A program made the position numbers and the translations under genes. 64,000 nucleotides of DNA from Rotaria socialis (taxonomy: Eukaryota; Rotifera; Eurotatoria; Philodinida; Philodinidae): the NCBI GenBank assembly GCA_905331475.1, contig CAJNYU010003295.1:1-64000 (forward strand). Direction: 5' to 3'. The number at the start of each line of letters is the position of its first letter. Position 1 is the stretch's first letter. Shown here in pieces: positions 22,019-32,978 of this stretch. A model generated the notes under the pieces. The model had not been told where the DNA came from. It worked only from the letters and a program-made list of their open reading frames with translations, and did not search any database.

Positions 22019-23711
22019 ATGCTAATGAATCAAAAATCTACCCATACTGGTTCCACTGATAAAACTATTCTTCGTCGATATTTAGAATTACCACAACCAG
22101 AAAATAAGGTTTTGGCTACTTATATATGGATTGATGGTACTGGAGAAAATCTTCGAGGTAAAAAAACAAAGATTTTTTGTGTACTCAAAAAACAAAAGTG
22201 AGTACACTAGAGAATCGGTCAGTGTGTCCGGCCGATTACACGATAGCTCCTGAAAGGCTGATCCAATTGTCATGAAATTTTGTACACCGAATGATCTCAT
22301 CAATATTTCAGTCGAGTTCGAAGATGAGAGGGATCTGTCAAGGAATGACTGAGTTATCGAAAATGTTGTCATTATTGACCAGACCATCTCTGAGGGGGGT
22401 ACAAGGTTTTTTCTCAGTATTATTCACAACACATATAAATCGACTCAGTTTTTGCAGTACACATAACAATCGGATGCAAATCCGATGTTTCCGCATTTAT
22501 TTAAAACATATATTCGGTATACTAAGTTGTTCCTTGCTTTTTTGTAACCAGCTAAAACTCGAACAGTCGATCAAGAGCCAACTTCACCTTTGGAATTAAC
22601 TTGGTGGAATTTTGATGGTTCATCAACGGGTCAAGCCGAAGGTTCAAATTCAGATACTTATCTTAAGCCTGTAGCTATTTATAATGATCCATTTATGGTC
22701 GGTCGAAATAAACTTGTCATGTGTGAAACATATAAATATAACAAAGAACCAACTAGTTAGTACAAATTTTGAATTCATAATTTCATACTCTGATGTTGCG
22801 TTCTCTGTCAAATGATTATCTTCTATATATTAGGTTCAAATAAGCGATTTCAATGTGAACAAGCTATGAAAGCAGCTGCTGGTCATCGTCCGTGGTTTGG
22901 ACTCGAACAAGAATATACACTTTTAGATCGTGATGGTTGGCCATTTGGATGGCCTAAAGGTGGATTTCCGCATCCGCAAGGTCCGTATTATTGTGGTGTT
23001 GGCGCATCAAAAGCTCTAGGTCGAGATATAGAAGAAGCTCATTATAAAGCGTGTCTCTATGCTGGAGTGAATATTAGTGGAACAAATGCTGAAGTCATGC
23101 CAGCCCAATGGGAATATCAAGTTGGTCCATGCGAAGGCATTGATGCTGCCGATCAATTGTGGCTATCGAGATATTTACTATTACGTATAGCAGAAGAATT
23201 CAATGTTCAAGTTAGTTTTGATCCGAAACCAATTCCAGGTGATTGGAACGGCGCTGGATGTCATACTAATTTCTCAACACAGGCAATGCGTGAACCGAAT
23301 GGCATTGAGTAAGTCATTTTTCGTTGTGCATGCGCTTTCGAATAATTACTTCTGAGAATGTTTTATAGAGTTATCAAAGAAGCAATTACTTTACTTGAAG
23401 TACGTCATAAAACACATATCGAACGATATGGCAGAGATAATGCAAGACGGTTAACTGGTCGCCATGAAACAGCTGATGTAAGTTTTTCTCAATGAATTCG
23501 CTCTTTAGTTTTCTGTTTCTATTCTTAGATCAATCACTTTAGTACTGGTATTGCAAGTCGTGGTTCATCAGTACGAATTCCTCGACAAGTTGGCGATGAA
23601 AAATGTGGTTATTTAGAAGATCGTCGGCCAGCTTCGAATTGTGATCCATACGCCGTGACAGACATCATAGTTCGTACTGTGTGTCTGGGCGAGAAAGATC
23701 CTGAATCATAA
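22019..23711 (+). CDS. GLUL: Glutamine synthetase (glutamate-ammonia ligase)
   Basis: The enzyme makes glutamine from glutamate and ammonia using ATP, detoxifying ammonia and, in animals, recycling glutamate transmitter. Exons 22019-22157, 22552-22755, 22834-23308, 23369-23477 and 23529-23711 give 369 residues (human 373). Family signatures are intact: [22 protein letters not shown], metal-binding [31 protein letters not shown]-binding [33 protein letters not shown] and the C-terminal [17 protein letters not shown] segment. It is the eukaryotic GSII type, cytosolic, with no mitochondrial presequence. ATG at 22019 is followed by another in-frame ATG at 22025; either could start. Intron 1 (394 bp) is much longer than the others because a dispersed repeat copy sits in it. 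Confidence 0.97.
22265..22505 (+). repeat. Dispersed repeat, copy 2, inside glutamine synthetase intron 1
   Basis: Internally deleted relative of 20710-21150, same orientation, 1.5 kb downstream. It occupies about 240 of the 394 bp of the intron. It ends about 45 bp before the acceptor of exon 2. Confidence 0.75.
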
Positions 23712-26013
23712 AATATATTATTATTATTATTATTTAAAAAATTGATTCAAGATTGGAACTTAATCGTGCATGTAATATTAGACAGAATTCTATATTATGA
23801 CGGGTTTCTTTTTGTTTCAGCTTATTCATGATTTGTCATATGTCGGAAATAAACGAATTCTTTCTTTCTTTTTGTTTTGTTACGTTCAATGCTTTTTTCA
23901 ACTTAATGTATAAGTATATGAAGCAAAATAGATTTCTTTCGTCAGTCGATTACTCTTTTAGTTAATTGCTTATGCTTGTTTCTCGGAAGTAGTTAGATGC
24001 TTTTTGTTTTTCGCAGTATTGTGGTTAATCGAATAGACATAAAATCTTCATCAATATGTGTTTTGAATGAAAAAAAAATCAGTTTTATTATACAATGAAC
24101 GTCTATCTATTGGTTCTTGGAGAAATATTGATTTTAAAATAAAAATAAAACGCGATTCTACTCAATAATTGTACAAGCGGCTACAGTAAATTGTTTTTGA
24201 AATTAGAGAAATGCTCGTTGTCAGAAAAGAGTGTGCCGTGCAATATCGTCACTGATCTTGTCTTAGTGTTTTTATGTTGTGCATATTTATTTATTTTTCT
24301 CTCATTAACGTTTTTTTTTTATTGTTACGCGTTTGATTCTCTCTGTATAACTTTTCTTGTTGCTTTTTCGCAGTTGAGTTATCAAATTAACTTTGTTTTT
24401 CTTCTGCTCAAAAGCAAATCATCCTTTTGATGAGATATACAATATATTCTTTCAATTCGATTGGTCGTTACAATCGTTCCACTATACTTCTCTTCCAATC
24501 TATTCTATTTGTTTGTCTATCAAGTTCTCTGTATTTGTCATTAAATAAATTAGTTGATCTTCATCCACGCTCAATTTAATCCACCACAATATTATCGTTT
24601 GCCATAACAATCTATTGTGGCACTTGTCATGTTTAATAGTTACGCCTCGGCTGATCAAACTGAGGACGTTACAAAGGGTTTCTTATATCATGAATCATTG
24701 ACAACTAACTTAGAGCTTGATCGCATTTGATTATTTATAAAATCCATAAAACTCTATCTATAAAATAGGTAGCGCTGTATTTTATCCATTTGAAAAGCAG
24801 ATTCACATAGAATTATGATGACTTTCATTTCAGATGGTAAAGCTCTTCATTCTAAACCCTACCGGATATCAACTGATAAGTTCATTGTGACCCAGAAATT
24901 CTGATTATTTTCTATAATAAACATTTTTCGAGTTTTCTTTTCATAAAAAATCTATCTCTTAATATGATCTTCAGAATAACTGTAAGCTGATACGTCGGGA
25001 TCATGTATTCAAAAATATATCAGTCGATGCATCGTTTTCATTATGTTTTGAGGTAAATCCACAGGAAATATAATCGTCATTAAAAAAACTAACATAGCCA
25101 ACTAAGTACATTGCCAACGATCCAACTACATGGTGAATCGACGTCAGCATTATGTCATGCATCACTTTTATTTCTCAGCTAAACAAATAACGAACACTTT
25201 TTAACTATATAGAAACCAACCAAAAGCTTGAAACTCAAATAAAAATGCCTTTTCATTTACAAGGCTTATCATTTTCGAAGACTTCTCTCTATTTACAGAT
25301 ATAATGAATCCACAATGTCAGTTATTCGCAGTTAACAGCTGAAATGTTCAATTGATCATATAATAATTCCAATCTCAAGGATCACTAATATAGCCATCAT
25401 GGGTGTGACTGTTGAGTAGAATGTATATTTTTCTACTGATAAACTTTTAAATGTTGACGTTATAAGGTTCCACTCAAGGACGTATTTTGTTTGAAGAACC
25501 ATGATCGAAATTCATCAATTTTAAAAGAGTTCAGCGATGATCATTAACCAAATGATAGCAAAACAATTATATTTTAAACTTCCTTTGAAATCATATAGAA
25601 TTGAAAGCGTGAAGAGGAAACTGTTGATAATTTTTTCTCCTACCAGAAATACAAAATCTTGTTAACTACTAGCAGTAGTTTTTTTTTTATCATAGCTATC
25701 GGCAGTTACATATGTCATCGACACTATTATGATGATAACCCGATATTTTTGCCTGGCATTTGACACCAACGAAAAAGAAAAGAAAAGAAAAGGCAAGAAT
25801 CTATCTAACATAGAAACCTCCACCATGTAGTATTATTTTATTACAACCATATGATAATAGTTCTGTTGGAACTAACTATTCGTCGAAGGAGAGGAGTCCT
25901 GCCGCCTATCAATATGCAGCAAACAACTCGATACTGAGAAAAGCTTCTTTCACGGATGATAATAGGTAGATACGATTCAACAACTAAACAATTTATTTCA
26001 TTCTATTTAATCG
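23712..26013. other. Long intergenic, no gene seen
   Basis: 2.3 kb of AT-rich DNA with the glutamine synthetase 3' UTR at the left, a short (ATT)n tract right after the stop codon, and no supported exon, tRNA or transposon ends. Confidence 0.5.
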
Positions 26014-26702
26014 ATGCATCCATCACCGATCAACGTAGAATTGTCCGATTCGCTTCAAAATGACGCCGATGAAAATTCAAGCACTCATGCTTACGTAATA
26101 TTACCATATATATGGAAACATTTGAGATGGTGTGTGTCGGTTTGTTTTGTTTTTCAAGAAAACTAATGCTAACAATATGAACTTTCTAGTATGACTTTGA
26201 TCGCTACCGCGATTCCTTCATTAGTATTGACTGTGGGTCTTTATTTTAAAGAAAAATGTTCAGTGAACGAAAGCATTTCTCAATTCATGATTGTCTCAGG
26301 TTGCTGCTGCCTTGTGCTCATTGGCTTAGGCATTTTTCTTGTTATGTGAGCGATTTTTTAAATTCTTCTAGACTTCGTTTATAATTTATTTGAAGATTTA
26401 AAGTCAAATCAGATATCGATAAAGAATCAATGGCGCGAAGTACTGGAATAACTGCAACAGTAGTTATGTGTTTGTTATTAGCAATTATGGGTGGTATGAT
26501 TTTATTTCTAATTATGTGGCTTATTTATGGATATGGTTCAATTTTATCCGTACGACACACTGTTCAATTTGTTGATCCAACAGCGACAGAATCCTATTGT
26601 CATCCGATTTTGTACTATTCATCGTTTCTTTATTTGATTGCTGCATTTGCAACAACAATTGCTTTCTGTCTTGTTTTGCGTTGCTTTCGGGACGGGATTT
26701 GA
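26014..26702 (+). CDS. Four-transmembrane protein, TMEM272-like
   Basis: Three exons (26014-26129, 26190-26345, 26396-26702) join in frame to 192 residues. A polar N-terminus (about 38 residues) precedes four hydrophobic segments: MTLIATAIPSLVLTVGLYF; FMIVSGCCCLVLIGLGIFLV; ATVVMCLLLAIMGGMILFLI; and YYSSFLYLIAAFATTIAFCL. Between segments 3 and 4 is a loop with VQFVDPTATESYCHPILYY. The layout, the short Cys-containing loop after segment 1 (KEKCSVNES) and the pre-TM4 Tyr-Cys motif resemble the uncharacterised TMEM272 family. A general four-TM membrane protein is the alternative. Function is unknown. Both introns are about 50-60 bp. Confidence 0.7.
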
Positions 26703-29700
26703 TTTCTGCCTTTCATTTTATTTATTGAAGCAGCTAAAGACCAAAAGTCAACGGTTGTTTATTTGTTTAGTAGAAAAAAAAACCACCGAACGGTATAATT
26801 AACCAGAAATTATCTATCTCATGGTCAGGAACAGGGCATTGATATTTGTTTACACTCATCATATCAACATATACTGACATAATTTATTCATATACAATCG
26901 ATAGGTTTCATTTTCCTCTATAGTGGATAAATGATGTTTTTCTTCTCGTCGAATGTTTTATAGTAAGAATATATAAGTGCAATAAAGTGAATTAAAAACA
27001 GATGCCTATGAAAAATATCTCGATCATTAATTCCGACAGGCGGAAATACTGTTTTCAATAACCCGAAACGAGTTTTATTAGATGGTAAAGTAGACAAATG
27101 ATTTTTAATGGATTAATTAAATGAACGTTTTCAAGGAAAGTCTTTAGAGAATTTTCTTTTCCTAATGTTATCTGATGTAATAATTAGCATCATGATTGAT
27201 TCAATATGACAATGCCTCAAGGAAGAAAATGGTTCGTGATCGTTTATATCTTTTTTTTGCCAATGAATCTACAGTTGACTAAAAAAAAGAAATTCTGAAG
27301 TAATATCTTCAAAAATAAAGAGATACTAATCGCATTATCTTTTCCTGTCTTCCGTCTATTAGCGTATATACTTCTAACTGAAGAAATTCTTGTCGAGAGT
27401 AATGCTCGGATCGGCAGAGTTAAAAAAGTACAAGTACACACTCGTACTTCTACTTGAGTTGCACTCGAGAATAGCCGCGGTGACCTAGCTCCGTCGTTCT
27501 TTTAAAAGAGTTAAAATACAAAAATTGATTTCGCAATAGACGAATGAGAGCCCTAGTTCAAATCCGATGTAGTCAGTTTCATATTCTAAGTGAATCCGGG
27601 CAGATTTACATTAGAGCTCTTCGATTTTTTTTCTTATCGATGAAGCACTTCAACAGAAAAGCGACTTGTTCTAGTTATACAACGAATAAATGGTACTTGT
27701 CTATGTTTAACATTTCTAGGAAATTAGTACTACGTTGACTATCTTATTTATTACTATCACGACAAATATAATAATAGTTTCTCTATGGAAAATTGCTTAT
27801 CATCTGAATGAAGTGTGCTAGATTTATCGTGTGTACTGAAATTTGATAATCTCTCAAATAACAAGAATAGGGAATCATTCAAGCACGAATAAATGTATCC
27901 ATTATCTTAATCTATCGCCTTCTATTTTGCTCACTGAAGCACACATTCTAAGTGTAGCTAATGTAGTTTTTTTTTTCAAACCTATATTTATGCTTTTTCT
28001 ATTTTGGTCGAAACTGTATTGAGCTTTCGAAATATTCCCGTAAAAAAACATAACATAATTCAGTAATCATCTATTATATACGTAGAATGATGTATAGATA
28101 CAAGGTAAGATGTCTGACAATTTCAGCCTTGTCTTAAATTTCGACTGATTTCAATGTTGTCAGTATCAATTACATTCTATAGTGATAAATTATTGATCAT
28201 GGCGCATGATTTTTCTACTAGATTTGACTTACAAAATATTATGAATTCATAAGACGTACGTGTACGGATGACTTATTCATCTCATCAACAAAAAGTTCTC
28301 GGGGAAGAATAGATATGTATATCATAGCTGACAATGAAAATTTACATTACATATGTTCTAATTCAAATGACATAACAGTATATATGTATCTGAAGAAAAT
28401 GATTACAAAAGAAAAAGATAATTCATTCTATGAATCAATCATGAAACTTACATTTTATCATTTATCATTACTACAAATATACATTGAACGTACTACCTCT
28501 CGTCGATTTTTCTTTATCTTACATATTTATCATCACATTACAAACATCGAAGACATTTGTACAAATTAGATATCGTAATATTGCAGAGTAAAAAGGGCCA
28601 TGTCATATGCGCATCATTATTTATCGTTTACGATTGTATATGTGCTTTTTTTTTTGAGCGTAAAATGAGCATCGTCATCATTCACTCGAACGACGTTTAA
28701 TAGTGTCTATGTCTGTCTAGTAAGAGTAATTATTATAGAAGGTTTTTTCCTTTCGAATATAAAAAATTTATTATTTCCTAGTTGAATCGAAAATTACGGA
28801 GAGTTTGATCGGTAGCATTCGATTGTATGTGTTTTTTTTTCTCATTCATGTCTATAAATACCGTCAGGTAAATTTATTGTGAATACTAATTATATCAGAT
28901 TTCATGTTTCTCAGTGTACATCTCACGATAACTTGCACGTATAACACACTCTAAACCGACTGGAGTTGATTCACATGTTAGCAGAAGCGTAATATGACAC
29001 GCCAGTCTGTATCGTAACGGAAATAAGTTGAGAGAGGCGAAGACTTTTTAATTTTCTTTCAAAGATTATTATTAACATTATGAAGCATACTTTATACGGT
29101 TAATGTGGAAACTTACAAGAGACAAATACCCATTTTGTTCGATGCCGTTAGCATGAAAAAAAAAAGAAGAACCCATAAAAATGGCGGCATGACGTTTTTG
29201 ATGAAAGAAAAAAATCAGAGAAAGAGAGACAGAGAGCGAGAGAGAAAAAAAGAGAAAAGTGGAAGGAAAAAGAAAATAACAGTCTACTGCAGCGTTTGAT
29301 GTAATGCATACTTATGGATGAATGAGAGAAACTGTGAGGGGGAAAATATACTAGTAGATCAGAGAGATGAAGAACAAGAATACAGTTCGATCATACGTAG
29401 CTAGATGATGAATAGTAAGTTATTTATTGATATTATAGAAATAACAATAGTATATCCATGCTGCTCATTTATCTTGTTTTATATCAATGTTAGTCATTTG
29501 TACAGTTTACAATCTGTTATTCTTGTGCCATTCCTTTCTCTTATACGCAATTGCATCCTTCCATGTTGATAGAAGTTAATAGTGACTGATCTATGTTGAT
29601 TTGTCGAGTACAGGGATGTAGTCATATATTTTTTCTTTTGTATGCTGTGAGTTACGATAAAATTATTGCATAGCTCAGTCCGATAAGGAAACGTGACAGT

Positions 29701-29840
29701 GATAAATATTACGGTTAAACTTTTTCAAGCCATCCTACTCCTATCTAATTTATAATCTGCCAGGAGCATATATTTGTAGGATTTCCGTTTTTTTCTTCTT
29801 CATATTACTATTTATATATATATTTAGATAAGCTTTAATT
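26703..29840. other. Long intergenic, no gene seen
   Basis: 3.1 kb without a supported gene. An AATAAA near 26979 could serve the upstream gene. A GA-rich low-complexity stretch lies at 29195-29280. Small frames here have simple composition and no splice partners. Confidence 0.5.
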
Positions 29841-31383
29841 ATGGGAAATTCTCTACTTCAAATCAATTCGCAACGAGCAGTAAGAGCGCCTGGCGATGTA
29901 GCGGAATATGGAACATTAAAAAAATCAAGTAGCTTACGAGAATATAGTCGCAGTACATCATTAATTACTAGTTGTATAAATAATAATAATATTCGACGAA
30001 ATATTTCAATTTCAAGGCCGAAAACAGTGCCGCCAACGGATGCAGAAATAATTGATACCCATGCATTACGTTGTGAAGTCTCATCATCGGATAAAAATGA
30101 AGGTGAACAAAAATTATTAAAGCAACTGGATTATATTCATTCTTGTGTACGAAAAGATAAAGGACTGTTGGGTAAGCGTTTTATTTGAAACTATTGCTAA
30201 AATCTCAATATTTATTTTACTGAAAAAAATAAAAAGGTATGATGACGGAAAATCTACAAAATAAACATATATTTTCCAATGACGAACCAGAAAATACACA
30301 TACATTAGATCAAACACCAGATGAATATAATATGGATTATGAATCTATCTATTTACAAACACCGGACGGAGAATTCATACATGCCTATTGGATATATCAA
30401 ACCGAAGATGTCGACTCAACAATGACTGTTTTATATTTTCACGGAGCAGGCGGAAATATTTCGCATCGACTCGAAGTTCTACGACTTTTCTATGAAAATC
30501 TTCGTTGCAACATTTTAATTATTGATTATAGAGGTAAACGGATCTTTTCTTTACAGTTAATTTATTTCATAGAATGAATGCCTTCGGGGCACTCAAGAAT
30601 TACGAGAGATGTTAACTATGACTTCGGTAACCGACGAGAAGGTAAAACAATGCAACATGTTGTTGTTGTTGTTGTTGCTGTTGTTTTTTCTGGAGTTGAT
30701 GAGGTAGAAAATGAGAAAGAGAAAAAATTCACAACTCAATCTTAGCCTCGGGATATTCGTGATTTGATACATCTATGCATGTCTAGACAAGTATAATTCA
30801 TCTATTTATTGAATTCTTATTATCTCTTATAGGGTTCGGCAAAAGTTCGGGCGTTCCATCTGAACTTGGTGTTTATATTGATGCTCAAACAGCGTACGAT
30901 TATTTAATATATAAACAAGCTATTTCGCCTGAAAATATCATTGTCTTGGGCACGAGTCTTGGCGCATCGGTTGCCATTCAACTTGTTAGTGATCCATTAA
31001 ATCAAGTTAAATTTGCTATATTCGAAAATGCATTTATATCCGTTCCTGAGATAGCAAAATATTTTCTAACCTACGCTAAAAGTGTGATTGGTATAACTAA
31101 ATCTATTGGCTTTCTGTATTTATTTGATTCTCTACCGAAAGTACGTCGTATAGAATGTCCATGTGTTTATCTAGCTGGTTTACTGGATCCTATGATTCCA
31201 CCATGGATGTCGAATACTTTATATAATGAAACACGTTCAGCAAGTAAACGTCAATTATTTGAATATCCATTTGGTAAACATAACGATCTGCCTATAATGA
31301 AAGACTACTTTGAAAATATACAAACATTTATTGATGAATTGCCATTGAAAAAACTTGGAACAGAACAATCGGTGCTTAGATAA
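29841..31383 (+). CDS. ABHD13: Alpha/beta hydrolase, ABHD13/BEM46 type
   Basis: Three exons (29841-30171, 30237-30533, 30833-31383) give 392 residues. Residues from about 150 form a BEM46-type serine hydrolase: oxyanion motif YFHGAGGNISHR, then IIDYRGFGKSSG, nucleophile elbow GTSLGAS, acid-bearing LAGLLDPMIPP, and the catalytic His in GKHND. This order and spacing match ABHD13, a membrane-associated hydrolase; its substrate is not something I can read from sequence. The first ~130 residues are Ser/Asn-rich and unlike the short transmembrane N-terminus of vertebrate ABHD13; no clear membrane segment is seen. A T-rich acceptor ending TTTAG occurs a few bases before the ATG. Intron 2 (299 bp) contains a (GTT)n microsatellite. 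Confidence 0.87.
30659..30686. repeat. (GTT)n microsatellite in ABHD13 intron 2
   Basis: About nine GTT triplets with one GCT interruption, wholly intronic. Confidence 0.85.
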
Positions 31384-32978
31384 TCATCTGTCTCGATTTA
31401 TTACTATATAAATATCTATACATATTTCAACACGTTTATATATATATATATCTAAACAATTTTTCTGGAAATTTTGTAAAAAACAATGAAAAAAGATATA
31501 TGTATCTGTTAGTTTAAGAATATTGATTTCATTCAAAAAACAAATGACATTAATGTACAGTTCTTTTTTTTTTTATAGATTTTTATGACCATTAAAAATA
31601 TGGTAACTAGATGAATCACTTTTGAATTACATAGCGTATTTTAGAGAAATGACCTCTTCTCACATATGCATGGCTATGTCGCATGTAGAAAAAATTGCCA
31701 CCATACAATTTAGGGTTTCTATCCGAATATGATAAGGCAGCTGTGAGAGGTACATAGGTTAATTCGATTGCAAGCCTAGAACCTAACAAACATTATGTAT
31801 ATCAAAGATGACATTTTAATATTGACTAAGTGTGCTTTCTAAACCAATAAAAATTCCTTCGTTTTTAATTTCCTCGGATAAATAAGAAATGGTGCGTTTG
31901 CCAAAATCTTCTCAGTGGTTATTTTGTCTGTGGCTACAAAATGGACTGTTTGAATAAGAAAAAAAGATTTTCAGAGAACTTCGACGTGTTAGATAAATAT
32001 TAGCAAAAGATTCGCCTGAAACCAAAACCTATCTTTGGGCCATCAGTGTCAAGTTTCCTAAAGAAGAAAGACCATAGTCTTTTATTCAAACGATGATTTA
32101 CTTACTCAATGTTGCTAGTTTTTACTGTCCGCTGAGCAATGCAATAAGAAAATGGATGTAATTCTATTTATTAAAACTTTTTTAGTAATTAGCTAAATTT
32201 ATCTAAATTGTTAATAAGTGCACCAGTAAAAAATTCATGAATGCTTTTTGTTATATTTGAGAGTGATGTGTAATAATGCATAGCCAATTATATATACTTA
32301 TGGCATTCAAATAGCGAAAGTTCAAATTAAATTTACATTTGAGACTAATACGATTGGTGAAATAAGTGTAAGACGCAACTATAAATTTCGGCATAGTGCT
32401 ATCAGTCAAGAAAGTATTTACGACGGTTTGCGAAGGACAAGAGTCTACATTTCTTTCATTATATTCCAGCACATGCTTCATAAAAAGAAAATCTAATATG
32501 ACATATTCGGTATTTGCTATTTCTGTCCTATATAGAGTGAAGTACCTTAAAAGAAGAATTTTACTTTTGGTGATATTTATTTTTTCTTATCATTAGAAAG
32601 CGTACAAGTCAGTATCAAACTGATTACTTTTTTTTGTTGCACTACTATGTGAATATAAAAAGAAAAAAACAACCTATGACGATTACTCAAAGAACAATCT
32701 ATCACATTCACGAGATCAATACCTCGCATATTTTGTTATTTCGAAATATTTGCATGTTGTGATGCAATGTTTCATAAGATTAATACCATAGAAAATAATA
32801 AGAAAAAAGGCACCATTTTCCTTTTATCATGTGTTATCGCTTCTCTGACACAAAATGCATTTTGTTTCGTCAGAAAAAGTTACATCAGCATTTCTCGATA
32901 GAATACATAAAAAGCTAAAACGAAATTGAATAATTTTTAATTTTATTCTATTATAAACTCGGCGATTGTTAACAAATA
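31384..32978. other. Intergenic, no gene seen
   Basis: AT-rich; includes the ABHD13 3' UTR and the glycyl-tRNA synthetase upstream region. Reading frames at 32251-32481 (-) and 32396-32596 (+) overlap each other and have no supporting features. Confidence 0.5.

Noticed and set aside
26014..26702. Tetraspanin or claudin identity for the four-TM protein
   Set aside because: No CCG motif or large Cys-rich second loop of tetraspanins, and no W-GLW-C-C claudin signature.
27557..27590. 'gttcaaatccga' as a tRNA T-loop
   Set aside because: The flanking bases do not form a T-stem and no acceptor or anticodon arms are present.
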